Source: Flavivirga eckloniae
GTDB lineage: Bacteria > Bacteroidota > Bacteroidia > Flavobacteriales > Flavobacteriaceae
Length of the DNA stretch: 64,000 bases
Assembly (NCBI RefSeq): GCF_002886045.1
Contig: NZ_CP025791.1
Location: 2,867,001-2,931,000 of the forward strand
Direction: 5' to 3'
Position numbers and translations under genes: made by a program. The notes under the pieces were generated by a model that made no database searches, was not told the DNA's origin, and worked only from the letters and a program-made list of their open reading frames with translations. Below, piece by piece: positions 53,138 through 62,355 of this stretch. Within the stretch, counting starts at the first letter, position 1. Every line of letters starts with the position of its first letter.

Positions 53138-54631
53138 TTAATCTTTATAAAGGATTTTATCAACTATTTCCCTATCGTTCGATAACCTTGGTAATTTATT
53201 TTGTCCACCCAGTTTCCCAATAGACTTCATATAATCTTGAAACCCTCCTTTTTTAACTTTAGTTATTTTAAGTGACCTTAATACTTTGCCCTCTATTAAA
53301 TCAAAATAATAGGAGTTTTGCTTTTGAAGTGATTCATCAATTTTTTTAGCCAAATCTAAAATATCCTCAGGTTCGTTTTCAAACTCTACAAGCCATTCGT
53401 GGTATGGTAAACCTTCTTCTGGGTTTATCTGAGGTGCTACTGTAAACTCAGATACACTGGTATTTGAATTTAAAAGGGCTTCTTGCATCGCTTGTTCTAC
53501 CTCTTTACCTATAACATGTTCGCCAAAAGCCGAAATAAAATGTTTTATACGTCCGGAAACAATAACTCTATAGGGCTTGGTTGATGTAAACTGAACAGTA
53601 TCGCCAATATTATAAGCCCAAAGCCCTGCATTGGTAGAAATAATAATCACATAATTTATACCAATTTCAACATCTTTTATAGTGATTCTTTTAGGATTGT
53701 CTTCAAAGAATTCGTCTGCCTTTACAAATTCATAAAAGATTCCAGATTTTAACTGAAGTAACATCCCCTTCTCTTTTTGTTTATCCTGAAATGCAAAAAA
53801 GCCTTCACTTGCAGGGTACAATTCAATACTGTCTACAGGTCTTCCAATCAGGTTTTCAAATTTTGCTCTGTAAGGCTCATAATTAACACCTCCAAAGATG
53901 AATAAATTGAAATTTTTGAAAATCTCACCAACTTTTTTGCCTGTTCTTTGCTGTAGCTTTTCAAAATACATCTGTACCCATGAAGGAATTCCAGAAATAA
54001 TAGTCATGTTTTCAGGCAATGTTTCTTCAACAATAGCATCTACTTTTGTTTCCCAATCTTCAATACAATTTGTCTCCCAAGAAGGCAATCTGTTTTTTTG
54101 AAGGTATTTGGGAACATAATGTGCCACAATGCCAGAAAGTCGGCCTAACTGAATCCCATTTTGTTCGTTTAGAATTGGACTTCCTTGTAGAAAAATCATT
54201 TTTCCATCAACAAACTTGCTATTCCCCGTTTCATGAATATACATTAAAATAGCATTTCGAGCAGCCTCAACGTGAGTAGGCATACTCTCTTTTGTAATAG
54301 GAATGTATTTTGACCCCGAAGTGGTTCCCGATGTTTTAGCAAAATAAATAGGTTTTCCTTTCCAAAGAATATTTTCTTCTCCTGCTACTACTTTCTCTAC
54401 GTATGGCCTAAGTGCTTCATAATCTCTAATCGGAACTCTTTCTATAAAGTCTTTATGCGATTTTATATTTGTAAAATCATGATCTTTTCCAAACTCGGTA
54501 CCAGCGGCTTTAGAGATTAAATTTTGAAACACTTTTTCCTGAGTTTCAACAGGCTTATTAGCCCATTTTTGAATGCTTTTATAAATACGCTTTGCAAATG
54601 GTTTTGCGAGAGCTGATTTTAATGATATCAT
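53138..54631 (-). CDS. GH3-family (auxin-conjugase-like) acyl-adenylating protein
   Basis: The product is 497 residues with the GH3 fold of the ANL adenylating superfamily. The ATP-binding P-loop is FAKTSGTTSGSKYIPIT (about residue 98). Other motifs are FIFGGVNYEPYRAKFENL, ELYPASEGFFAFQD (adenylate motif) and VSGRIKHFISAFGEHV (hinge). Plant members join amino acids to jasmonate or auxin; the bacterial role is unknown. It is encoded 3 bases after the M23 peptidase gene. The full adenylation core is present. Confidence 0.87.
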   Translation of the reverse strand: MISLKSALAKPFAKRIYKSIQKWANKPVETQEKVFQNLISKAAGTEFGKDHDFTNIKSHKDFIERVPIRDYEALRPYVEKVVAGEENILWKGKPIYFAKTSGTTSGSKYIPITKESMPTHVEAARNAILMYIHETGNSKFVDGKMIFLQGSPILNEQNGIQLGRLSGIVAHYVPKYLQKNRLPSWETNCIEDWETKVDAIVEETLPENMTIISGIPSWVQMYFEKLQQRTGKKVGEIFKNFNLFIFGGVNYEPYRAKFENLIGRPVDSIELYPASEGFFAFQDKQKEKGMLLQLKSGIFYEFVKADEFFEDNPKRITIKDVEIGINYVIIISTNAGLWAYNIGDTVQFTSTKPYRVIVSGRIKHFISAFGEHVIGKEVEQAMQEALLNSNTSVSEFTVAPQINPEEGLPYHEWLVEFENEPEDILDLAKKIDESLQKQNSYYFDLIEGKVLRSLKITKVKKGGFQDYMKSIGKLGGQNKLPRLSNDREIVDKILYKD

Positions 54632-54634
54632 CTA

Positions 54635-55501
54635 TTATTTAAAATCTATAAAGTTTGTTGGATTAATTGGATAACCATCATTCCATAGCTCAAAATGTAA
54701 ATGAGGTCCCGTAGATAACTCTCCTGTATTTCCCGCAGTAGCAATAACCTCACCTGCTTTAACCAAATCACCCTGTCTTTTTGTTAATGCAGCATTGTGT
54801 TTATAAACAGAGATTAACCCATAGCTATGTTCTATAATGATAACATACCCCGTGCTAACTGTCCATTCTGCAAAAATTACTATACCATCTGCAGTTGCCT
54901 TTATTGGAGTATCTTTAGCTACTACTATATCTACGGCATAATGTTTTTCTTTTAAATTGTATGGTTCACTTATGGTTCCATTAACTGGCGGGAATAACAC
55001 AAAATTAGTCGAAGAAGTTGCAGATTCGAACAAATTATATTTGTCTTCTTTATCTACTTTTTCTCTTAAAATGGAATCTTCTACTATAGGTGCCAAATCA
55101 ACTTCACTAGCTTCAGTTCTAACGGCTTCTATTATAGAATCTTTGTTAAAACTACTAGCGCTTACATCTCCTTTTAAAACTTTCTTTATTGAAGAATAAT
55201 ACAATTCATTCATTGCTATAACACGTTGCAAGGAATCTGTTTTGTAATTTAATTCTGTAGCTTGTTTTTTTAATGCAGTTGATGAATACCCCGGAATGTA
55301 TTCCCTTAATGGCGTAAAGGCTATTAATATGTATGTAAAGGCTATCAATAAAGCAGCAATCAAAGAGCCTAAAACAAAAACATTTAATCGTGTTAATTTA
55401 AACGACAATCGCTCTTCGAAGGTGTTTTCATTAAGTATTACTAATCGGTACTTATCTAGTAATTTCCGCTTTATTTTTTTAGGTTTCTTATTTTCTTCCA
55501 T
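54635..55501 (-). CDS. M23-family peptidoglycan endopeptidase, membrane anchored
   Basis: The product is 288 residues. A basic N-terminal cytosolic segment and one transmembrane helix (LNVFVLGSLIAALLIAFTYILIAF, about 35-58) are followed by a coiled linker and a C-terminal LytM domain. Zinc and catalytic residues are visible in HYAVDIVVAKDTPIKA (His and Asp) and GPHLHFELW (HxH). It should cut peptide cross-links or act in cell-wall remodelling in the periplasm. It opens the leftward run and is divergent from tatA, with a full -7 match just upstream. Confidence 0.9.
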   Translation of the reverse strand: MEENKKPKKIKRKLLDKYRLVILNENTFEERLSFKLTRLNVFVLGSLIAALLIAFTYILIAFTPLREYIPGYSSTALKKQATELNYKTDSLQRVIAMNELYYSSIKKVLKGDVSASSFNKDSIIEAVRTEASEVDLAPIVEDSILREKVDKEDKYNLFESATSSTNFVLFPPVNGTISEPYNLKEKHYAVDIVVAKDTPIKATADGIVIFAEWTVSTGYVIIIEHSYGLISVYKHNAALTKRQGDLVKAGEVIATAGNTGELSTGPHLHFELWNDGYPINPTNFIDFK

Positions 55502-55508
55502 TTAAAGG

Positions 55509-55516
55509 CAAAATTA
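55509..55516 (-). promoter_or_regulatory. Candidate -7 element for the M23 peptidase transcript
   Basis: The minus strand reads TAATTTTG, a full TAnnTTTG match, only 7 bases before the ATG at 55501. If used, the transcript would be leaderless or nearly so. A second near-match, TAACTTTA, lies further upstream near 55553. Confidence 0.35.
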
Positions 55517-55591
55517 AATAAAATTATAACAAGACACCTTTGTCTTTATGCTAAAGTTATGTTTAAAACGCTATTATTAAACATTAATTAT

Positions 55592-55599
55592 TAACTTTG
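55592..55599 (+). promoter_or_regulatory. Candidate -7 element for tatA
   Basis: TAACTTTG is a full match to TAnnTTTG and lies 18 bases before the ATG at 55618. It supports that start rather than the in-frame ATG at 55597, which would overlap the element. No clear -33 TTG is present. Confidence 0.5.
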
Positions 55600-55617
55600 C
55601 ATTATAAATTTAATATT

Positions 55618-55803
55618 ATGAGCTTATATATGTTACCGTTAGCAATTGGACCTTGGCAAATAGCACTAATTGTAGTTGCTGTAGTATTATTATTTGGTGG
55701 AAAAAAAATACCAGAATTAATGCGTGGATTAGGTAGTGGTATTAAAGAGTTTAAGGATGCTAGTAAAGAAGAAGAGCAACCTGCCGAAGATAAAAAAGAA
55801 TAA
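55618..55803 (+). CDS. tatA: Twin-arginine translocase subunit TatA/TatE
   Basis: The product is 61 residues. A single N-terminal transmembrane helix ([23 protein letters not shown]) is followed directly by the amphipathic helix [14 protein letters not shown], the TatA hallmark with FGGKKIPE at the hinge, and an acidic/basic tail. It forms the protein-conducting oligomer of the Tat pathway in the inner membrane. The ATG at 55618 is chosen over 55597, whose extra residues are polar and absent from the family. No tatC is in the window. A strong terminator follows. Confidence 0.92.
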   Translation: MSLYMLPLAIGPWQIALIVVAVVLLFGGKKIPELMRGLGSGIKEFKDASKEEEQPAEDKKE

Positions 55804-55821
55804 TCATTTTACTTGAAATAA

Positions 55822-55854
55822 AAAAAATCCGAAGTTAATAGCTTCGGATTTTTT
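55822..55854. terminator. Bidirectional terminator between tatA and the DUF4837 gene
   Basis: AAAAAATCCGAAG (55822-55834) pairs perfectly with CTTCGGATTTTTT (55842-55854) around a 7-base loop. The flanking A and T runs make it a rho-independent terminator on both strands, as expected between convergent genes. Confidence 0.9.
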
Positions 55855-55882
55855 TATATGAATATATCTGTTCTATATGTAA

Positions 55883-56857
55883 TTAATCAATTTTAACAGA
55901 TTTAATAATAGCTTCTAGCTCCAACATGTAATTACGTTTCTCTACCGATGGCGCAAAAGCAAAACCTTCTATAACCACCCATCTGTTATTTGTTTTATCT
56001 TCAATAGCATAATTAATAAATGGACCTCCCATAAACGCATTTTTTATATCCCAAATACCTTTAGTTTCTAAAGTTGGTTTGTTATTTAAAATTGTTTCTC
56101 CATGAAAAGGGGTGTAGGCATTTTCGGTAACCAAATAGGAACCTTCTACAGGGCCTTCAATATGAACTTTTCCAATAGAATCTCTAATTCTTATTATTTG
56201 ATTTACAACACTATCATTTCTTTTAATAGCATTATAAGGCAGTTCATAAATTATTAAATTGGTTGTTCCTGTTGTAATGTCTTTACGAATCCAAAAAAAA
56301 TTGTCTGTTTCCTTTGCAATTCTGTATATCGACTGAAACTTAATACTCAAACCTAGTTTTTCTTGAATAGATTTAAATTTATGAGGCGACTTTGCCATTT
56401 GACGTTGTCTTTCGGCAATCTCTGTATTCCTAAAGGTTTCAATTATTTTTGCTTCGTTTTCGGTAATTAAATCTATAATATCTTGTTTTGTTTTACCCGA
56501 AACGACTATAACTTTCTGAGGCTTGGCATAAACATCTTCTAAAATCTTAATGCCTGCTTCTTTATTAGGTTCAACCTTTAAAATTGTTCTATTTTTTGTT
56601 ACAAAACCAGAAAAAACAGGTGGTGGTATTTGACTAATTGTAAATGTAGGTTCATCTTGCGGCAACCCATAAATTGGCTTGGCAAGCACCTTTCTCATGG
56701 CTTCTCCAACGCTTCCCTTCCACAATTGATTATCAACAACAACAGAAACGTTGTTTATGTTTCCAGAAGAATCTAAAAGAAATTTCCCTTCTGAAGGTTT
56801 TTTATCTCCACAAGAAATAACAAATAATATGGATACTAAAAAAAGAATATGTCTCAT
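55883..56857 (-). CDS. DUF4837-family lipoprotein
   Basis: The product is 324 residues. A lipoprotein signal ends in VISCGDKK (Cys near 16). The mature part is a compact alpha/beta domain with AEIAERQRQMAKSPHKFKSIQEKLGLSI and a C-terminal MGGPFINYAIEDKTNNRWVVIEGFAFAP segment conserved in the family as I recall it. The function is unknown. The Asp/Lys residues after Cys resemble surface-retention signals, so outer-leaflet placement is possible. It is encoded 22 bases after the MltD-like gene, likely in one transcript. Confidence 0.8.
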   Translation of the reverse strand: MRHILFLVSILFVISCGDKKPSEGKFLLDSSGNINNVSVVVDNQLWKGSVGEAMRKVLAKPIYGLPQDEPTFTISQIPPPVFSGFVTKNRTILKVEPNKEAGIKILEDVYAKPQKVIVVSGKTKQDIIDLITENEAKIIETFRNTEIAERQRQMAKSPHKFKSIQEKLGLSIKFQSIYRIAKETDNFFWIRKDITTGTTNLIIYELPYNAIKRNDSVVNQIIRIRDSIGKVHIEGPVEGSYLVTENAYTPFHGETILNNKPTLETKGIWDIKNAFMGGPFINYAIEDKTNNRWVVIEGFAFAPSVEKRNYMLELEAIIKSVKID

Positions 56858-56879
56858 AATAGTTTTTTTGGTTTTAGGA

Positions 56880-58439
56880 CTAACCCTTAGATATTTTAAG
56901 TTTCATTCCTGGTTTTAATTTGTTACCACTAATACCGTTCCAATCTTTAATATTTTGAACGGAAACTCCAGGAAATTTTTGTGAGATACTCCATAAGGAG
57001 TCTCCATTTTCAACAACATAAGTAATTACCTCGCCGGTAATCGGTTTTGGTTTAGTAGCTGTTGGCTTTTTTGTAGAAGTTGGTGGGGCTACGTATGGTT
57101 TTCTTGGATAAATAGTTAAACGCTGCCCTATACTTAGATTATTGCTTCGTAAACCATTCCATTTTTTTATATCGCTTACCCTAACTCCATACCTTCTGGA
57201 AATTTTACCTAAATAATCACCAGACCTTACTCTATATCGTATCCTATCGTTTGCATTAAAAAATTTAGGTAATGGTTTTTCCCGTTTATCAAATTCGGCT
57301 TTTGCAAATGCATAAATTTTTTCTTCATTATTTACAAAATCTCCTATAACGTCGATAGGGAGTCTCAAAACATAATTTTCTCCTTTAATAATTGGAATGA
57401 TGTCCAGTTTATAAGATGGGTTTAAAAATTGAAGCTCTTCAATAGGAGTGCCTGTAACTTCCGAAACCTGATCGAGAGTAATCATATGCTTTACCCTAAC
57501 GGTATCTGTTTCAAAATAGGCTTTTTCTGGTTTATAATGTTTAAAGCCATGCTCCTTTGCGTATTCAAAAATATACATATTGGCTAAAAATGCCGGAAGA
57601 TATCCTGCTGTTTCCCGTGGTAAGTTATGCCTGATATTCCAATAATTTTGGTAACCACCGGAACGCCTAATTGCTTTTGTAACATTTCCGGGGCCTGAAT
57701 TATATGCTGCCAAAGCCAAATCCCAATCTCCGAAGATTTCATAAAGCTTAGCCAGATATTTTGAGGCTGCTTCTGTAGATTTAAGAGGATCGCTACGTTC
57801 ATCTACATAACTACTTACATCTAACCCGTACATTTTACCAGTACTAAACATGAACTGCCATAAACCTGTAGCACCAACTCTTGATTTTGCTCTGGGTTTT
57901 AGTGCCGATTCTACAATAGCCAAATATTTTATTTCTAATGGAATATTGTGGTTATCAAGCTCACGCTCGAACATAGGAAAATAAAAGGCACTTAAGGTAA
58001 TTAGTTTTTGAATGGATTTTCTCCTGTGCTTTAAATAGGACTTTATAACATTTTCCAACGCAGGGTTATATTCTACATTAAAAGGAGTTCTGGCATCTAA
58101 TTCTTTTAAACGAGCTTTTAACGTATCGGTGGGAAGTTCGGGATAATCAACTTCTTCGAAAGTTAATTCTGTAACAGATTTATATATGGTATCGTACAAA
58201 GCATTATTGTACAGTTCTTCAAACCATTTCTCGTCTAACTTCGCAGCAAGAGCATTATCTTCTAGGTTTTTTATTGAAGTGCTATCTGTTACTGCCGCTA
58301 TAGATTTAACTGTACGGGATTTACCGTCAATCAGAGAATCTTTAGTCTGTTTTTTTTGTGAAGAAACAGCATCTTGAGCCTGAGATAAACAAGTCCCTAT
58401 ACATAGAAAAAAAATAGTTGTAATAAAACGAAAAGCCAT
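56880..58439 (-). CDS. mltD: Lytic transglycosylase with two LysM domains (MltD-like)
   Basis: The product is 519 residues. A signal peptide (FITTIFFLCIGTCLSQAQ) leads to a linker of about 120 residues and an SLT domain. The catalytic Glu is in LAIVESALKPRAKSRVGATGLWQFM, and AAYNSGPGNV follows. Two LysM peptidoglycan-binding repeats lie at the C-terminus (RYRVRSGDYLGKISRRYGV and TYVVENGDSLWSISQKFPG). It cleaves glycan strands to 1,6-anhydro products in the periplasm. Unlike E. coli MltD it lacks an obvious lipobox, so it is probably soluble. Confidence 0.92.
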   Translation of the reverse strand: MAFRFITTIFFLCIGTCLSQAQDAVSSQKKQTKDSLIDGKSRTVKSIAAVTDSTSIKNLEDNALAAKLDEKWFEELYNNALYDTIYKSVTELTFEEVDYPELPTDTLKARLKELDARTPFNVEYNPALENVIKSYLKHRRKSIQKLITLSAFYFPMFERELDNHNIPLEIKYLAIVESALKPRAKSRVGATGLWQFMFSTGKMYGLDVSSYVDERSDPLKSTEAASKYLAKLYEIFGDWDLALAAYNSGPGNVTKAIRRSGGYQNYWNIRHNLPRETAGYLPAFLANMYIFEYAKEHGFKHYKPEKAYFETDTVRVKHMITLDQVSEVTGTPIEELQFLNPSYKLDIIPIIKGENYVLRLPIDVIGDFVNNEEKIYAFAKAEFDKREKPLPKFFNANDRIRYRVRSGDYLGKISRRYGVRVSDIKKWNGLRSNNLSIGQRLTIYPRKPYVAPPTSTKKPTATKPKPITGEVITYVVENGDSLWSISQKFPGVSVQNIKDWNGISGNKLKPGMKLKISKG

Positions 58440-58530
58440 AAAATCTATTCAGTTAAACATTGAACGATACTATGGCTAAATTCGTATTTTTTAAGCTAAT
58501 TTGAAAGCTTATGTCAATTTAACTTAGAAA

Positions 58531-59718
58531 TTATTCTAAGATGGCAGCTATTCCAGGTAACGTTTTACCTTCTAAGCTTTCAAGCATAGCTCCACCACCT
58601 GTACTTACATAACTTACTTTATCTTCGAATCCGAATTGTTTTACTGCTGCTACAGAATCTCCACCTCCAACTAATGAAAATGTTCCATTTTTAGTAGCTT
58701 CTGCAATAGAGTTTCCTAATTCTATAGTACCTCCAGCAAAATTTTCCATTTCGAAAACGCCTAGCGGACCATTCCAAAGTATTGTTTTGGACTGCATCAC
58801 AACCTCATGAAATTGTGTTCTCGATTTTGGTCCTGCATCTACACCTTCCCAACCTTCAGGAATTTCGTTTATATCTAAAGTTTGAGTATTGGCGTCATTA
58901 CTAAAATCGTCTGCAGCAATTACGTCTACAGGAATATGTACTTTTACATTTTTTTCTTCTGCTTGCTTTAAGATATCTAAAGCTAATGGCATCTTATCAT
59001 CTTCGCAAATAGAATTACCGATCTTTCCGCCTAAAGCTTTAACAAAAGTAAACGACATACCTCCACCAATGATTAGGTGATCTACTTTGTCTAAGATGTT
59101 TTCTATAATTGTAATTTTAGATGATACTTTAGCACCTCCAAGTATGGCCAAAACTGGTTTGTCTCCAGATGTCATCACTTTTTCAATACTCTCTATTTCT
59201 TTAGCTAATAAGCTTCCAAAACATTTGTTTTCTGGGAAGAATTCTGCAACTATGGTTGTAGAAGCATGTGCTCTATGTGCTGTACCAAAAGCATCGTTTA
59301 CATAAATATCTCCTAATTTAGATAGTTTTTCAGCAAAACCTTTATCTCCAGCTGTTTCTTCTTTATAATAACGTAAGTTCTCTAATAACAAAATCTGTCC
59401 TGGCTCTAAGCTTGCTGCCGCAGCTTCAACTTCTGGACCTACACAATCTTTAACAAATTTTACCTCAACACCTAAAACGTCCTCAACTTTTTCTACAATA
59501 TGTCCTAAAGAAAACTCATCTTGAAAACCTTTAGGTCGTCCTAAATGCGACATTAGAATGCAGCTTCCCCCATCTTCTAAAATTTTAACTATAGTTGGTT
59601 TCGCAGATACAATTCTTGTAGCATCTGTCACTTCAAAATTTTCATTTAAAGGCACATTAAAATCTACGCGAATTAATGCTTTTTTATTTTCAAAATTAAA
59701 ATCGTTAAGCGTCTTCAT
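58531..59718 (-). CDS. pgk: Phosphoglycerate kinase
   Basis: The product is 395 residues. It transfers phosphate between 1,3-bisphosphoglycerate and ADP in glycolysis. It has [46 protein letters not shown] (substrate basic patch), [20 protein letters not shown] and the C-terminal [14 protein letters not shown] nucleotide loop. Length and motifs are typical. It stands alone: 91 bases from mltD and 232 bases from the DUF2652 gene. Confidence 0.97.
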   Translation of the reverse strand: MKTLNDFNFENKKALIRVDFNVPLNENFEVTDATRIVSAKPTIVKILEDGGSCILMSHLGRPKGFQDEFSLGHIVEKVEDVLGVEVKFVKDCVGPEVEAAAASLEPGQILLLENLRYYKEETAGDKGFAEKLSKLGDIYVNDAFGTAHRAHASTTIVAEFFPENKCFGSLLAKEIESIEKVMTSGDKPVLAILGGAKVSSKITIIENILDKVDHLIIGGGMSFTFVKALGGKIGNSICEDDKMPLALDILKQAEEKNVKVHIPVDVIAADDFSNDANTQTLDINEIPEGWEGVDAGPKSRTQFHEVVMQSKTILWNGPLGVFEMENFAGGTIELGNSIAEATKNGTFSLVGGGDSVAAVKQFGFEDKVSYVSTGGGAMLESLEGKTLPGIAAILE

Positions 59719-59875
59719 TTTGTTCTTTTTAATTGTTTTTTATATTGTTATAATTCTATCGAGCTCAGTACCGCATATAATATTCGTTAATCGTTTCCTA
59801 TATGATATAATTACTGACTGCGAATGATTTATCGATATGTATTTTTAATTAATTGACACACAAAAGTAACTAATT

Positions 59876-59900
59876 AAAAACAGCTATAAAACCTGTTTTT
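59876..59900 (-). terminator. Probable terminator downstream of the DUF2652 gene
   Basis: AAAAACAG (59876-59883) pairs with CTGTTTTT (59893-59900) around a 9-base loop, 50 bases past the DUF2652 stop. On the minus strand the second arm ends in TTTTT. It lies in the 232-base gap 59719-59950, whose remaining part up to pgk is AT-rich with no clear promoter consensus seen. Confidence 0.5.
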
Positions 59901-59950
59901 TAACGAAAACGATATAGCTTATAAAGATTTTTATCAAATTGATTATTTCC

Positions 59951-61006
59951 TCACTTTTTTGTAGAAAAACCTGAGTTAATTAGAAGAATAAGCTCGTTTA
60001 TATTTTCTGAAATAATCTTTTTTATGTTCTTTTTCATCAAAGGTTTCATAACTATCCCTAAAGGTTTAAAATCTGCAAAAACTTCAATACGTAACTTTGT
60101 ATATCCATTTTCCATTTCTTCAAGAACGAAATAATTATTCATGCGTTTTGTAAATGGTACTTTGGTTGTAGATTCCCCATAAACCAATTGGTTTGTGTTT
60201 ACGGTTTTTGTAACTGTGGTTTGTTCTACTTCCTCATTTTTATTTACTAAACACTTATGTTTTTGTCCTACACGGTTAACTTTATTTTTGTCGTATTCTA
60301 ATTTATCGATTCCTTTTGTCCAGAGTAACCTATAATCAAAATTACTTATCACTTCATAAAGCTCTAATGCAGGAATCTTTACTAATTCGGTTTGGTCAAA
60401 TAATTTATGTTTAGGAACATCTTTCGGAATTGGTTCTACTTCCGGAAGCTTCTCTTTTATATGCGATAACGGGTTATACGTATAAGCAATATTGCCAAAA
60501 TCGTATTCTGCAATTAACTTATTTTCCCCATTTAAAGGTTGAACATGTTCCGTAAAAATGGCATACTCATCTATAGGTACATCATTTTTGAGCAAGCGAT
60601 GGACTTGTATTACAGTACTTCCATAGGGTTTCTTTGAATCTTTAACTTTTATAAATTCAATTTCTCCATAATGTACAACAAACTTAATTTTTAAATTATA
60701 CGCAGAAGAACAAGCGCCACAATGACAAATACGTTGGTATTCATATTGTTTAAGATGTGTATGAAACGCTAAATACATCGCTTCAATCTGCTTTTCGAGA
60801 GTTGAAACATCAACCTTATTATCGACCTTATACATAAAAAGAGCATCTCCTTCAATCTCTGCTAATTCCAGACCCATTGTATTCGTATCGATTAACAACT
60901 CCAGTAACTCCGAAACGATGTGTCTGCTATGGCTTATATCTGTGTGATGCACAAACTCTGTAAAGCCTGAAATATCTGGAATAAAAAGAATAGCGTTTTG
61001 AGTCAT
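59951..61006 (-). CDS. DUF2652 protein: cyclase-like domain plus SRPBCC-like domain
   Basis: The product is 351 residues, soluble. The N-terminal half resembles a class III nucleotide cyclase: AILFIPDISGFTEFVHH (metal-binding Asp position), SELLELLIDTNTMGLELAEIEGDALFMYKV, and IKFVVHYGEIEFIKV. A CHCGACSS segment might bind metal. The C-terminal half (about 195-340) looks like an SRPBCC/START lipid-binding fold, with VISNFDYRLLWTKGIDKLEYD. Substrate and activity are unknown. The ATG at 61006 is preferred over an in-frame TTG at 61030, because the family begins just before the AILFIPDISGF segment. Confidence 0.75.
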   Translation of the reverse strand: MTQNAILFIPDISGFTEFVHHTDISHSRHIVSELLELLIDTNTMGLELAEIEGDALFMYKVDNKVDVSTLEKQIEAMYLAFHTHLKQYEYQRICHCGACSSAYNLKIKFVVHYGEIEFIKVKDSKKPYGSTVIQVHRLLKNDVPIDEYAIFTEHVQPLNGENKLIAEYDFGNIAYTYNPLSHIKEKLPEVEPIPKDVPKHKLFDQTELVKIPALELYEVISNFDYRLLWTKGIDKLEYDKNKVNRVGQKHKCLVNKNEEVEQTTVTKTVNTNQLVYGESTTKVPFTKRMNNYFVLEEMENGYTKLRIEVFADFKPLGIVMKPLMKKNIKKIISENINELILLINSGFSTKK

Positions 61007-61172
61007 TATTAGTTGATTACGATCGTTCAATGTATAAAAATAAGTTGATTTATTTTGTGTTTGTTACAACTTAATGTTAAAACATTACCCATAGTTAAAT
61101 TCGTTTTTAGAGGTGACAAAATTATCGATCGTTCTTATGGTTTTTGAGCTTTAACATGTAATAAAAAATGTG

Positions 61173-61180
61173 TAGGTTTG
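61173..61180 (+). promoter_or_regulatory. Candidate -7 element for holB
   Basis: TAGGTTTG, a full TAnnTTTG match, ends 4 bases before the ATG at 61185. Transcription from it would start at or very near the start codon, giving a leaderless mRNA. The rest of the 178-base divergent gap shows no other clear element. Confidence 0.35.
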
Positions 61181-61184
61181 TTTC

Positions 61185-62336
61185 ATGCTTTTCGAAGATG
61201 TTTTAGGTCAGGATCATATTAAAAATCATTTAACACAAAGTGTTGATAATGGTAGAATTCCGCATGCACAACTATTTGTTGGTAACGAGGGTTCTGGTAC
61301 GTTACCTATGGCTATAGCATACGCTCGATACATCTTATGCTCGAATACCGGCGGAGAAAATACAACCGGAAATGAAGCTTGTAACTTAAAGTTTAAAAAT
61401 ATATCGCATCCCGATTTGCATTTTGCTTTTCCGGTAACTACTAGCGATAAGGCAAAAAGCCATCCGGTTTCTAGTAATTATCTTGAAGAGTGGCGTCAAT
61501 TATTAAAAGAACAGCCCTACGGAAATCTTTTTGACTGGTACAAATTACTTGGTGTTGATAATAAGCAAGGGCAAATAGGTGTTGATGAAGCACACGACAT
61601 TGTAAAATCCCTAACTTTAAAATCTTACGAAGGAGGCTATAAGGTGATGCTTATATGGATGGCAGAAAAGATGAATATTGCCTGTGCAAATAAGCTTTTA
61701 AAACTTATAGAAGAACCTCCAAATAAAACTGTTTTTATTCTTATTGCTGAAGATGAAGAACAAATAATTAATACTATTAGATCGCGTTGCCAGATATTGC
61801 ATTTTCCGCCTTTGGCAGAAGATGTTATAAAGGATGCCTTAGTTAAAAGCTATAGTCTGGATATTGCTGTTGCCACTAAAATTGCACATCAATCTAACGG
61901 AAATTATAATAAGGCTTGCGATTTAGTTTATCAGGATTCTGAAGATCTACAATTTGAAGAATGGTTTGTTTTCTGGATTCGAAGTGCTTTTAAAGCCAAG
62001 GGCAATAAAACAGCTATACACGATCTTATTTCCTGGAGCGAAGATATAGCCAAAACCGGGCGGGAAACACAAAAGCAATTTTTACATTTTTGTTTAGATT
62101 TTTTTAGGCAGGCATTGTTATTAAACTATAACGCCACAGATTTAGTTTATTTAGAGCCTAAAACACCAAAATTTAAGTTGGAAAACTTTGCGCCTTTTAT
62201 ACATGGCAACAATATTTTAGAAATTAGCGACGAACTTCAAGATGCTATTTATCATATTGAACGTAATGGGAATTCTAAAATTATTTTAACCGATTTATCG
62301 ATCAAACTTACGAGATTACTCCACAAGAAGCCCTAG
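61185..62336 (+). CDS. holB: DNA polymerase III subunit delta' (clamp loader)
   Basis: The product is 383 residues. The AAA+ fold starts FEDVLGQDHIKNHL. The P-loop is degenerate (FVGNEGSGTLPM, lacking the Lys), as expected for the non-hydrolysing delta' subunit. KLIEEPPNKTVFILIAEDE and the SRC motif in TIRSRCQILHFPPL are intact. A cysteine pair near 48 and 60 (ILCSN, NEACN) may form part of a zinc module that is less complete than in E. coli. The protein loads the sliding clamp with tau and delta. It is convergent with the receptor gene downstream, with a 19-base gap. Confidence 0.9.
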   Translation: MLFEDVLGQDHIKNHLTQSVDNGRIPHAQLFVGNEGSGTLPMAIAYARYILCSNTGGENTTGNEACNLKFKNISHPDLHFAFPVTTSDKAKSHPVSSNYLEEWRQLLKEQPYGNLFDWYKLLGVDNKQGQIGVDEAHDIVKSLTLKSYEGGYKVMLIWMAEKMNIACANKLLKLIEEPPNKTVFILIAEDEEQIINTIRSRCQILHFPPLAEDVIKDALVKSYSLDIAVATKIAHQSNGNYNKACDLVYQDSEDLQFEEWFVFWIRSAFKAKGNKTAIHDLISWSEDIAKTGRETQKQFLHFCLDFFRQALLLNYNATDLVYLEPKTPKFKLENFAPFIHGNNILEISDELQDAIYHIERNGNSKIILTDLSIKLTRLLHKKP

Positions 62337-62355
62337 TGATACAATTCTTAGATTT

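Noticed and set aside
53101-53163. Extended start of the DUF6909 protein at 53163
   Set aside because: The codon is TTG, the extension overlaps the GH3-like gene, and the ATG at 53100 begins the conserved segment.
21801-55501. The whole leftward run as a mobile island with defined ends
   Set aside because: No integrase, insertion sequence, tRNA or flanking direct repeat was seen; the run merges into conserved housekeeping genes at both sides.
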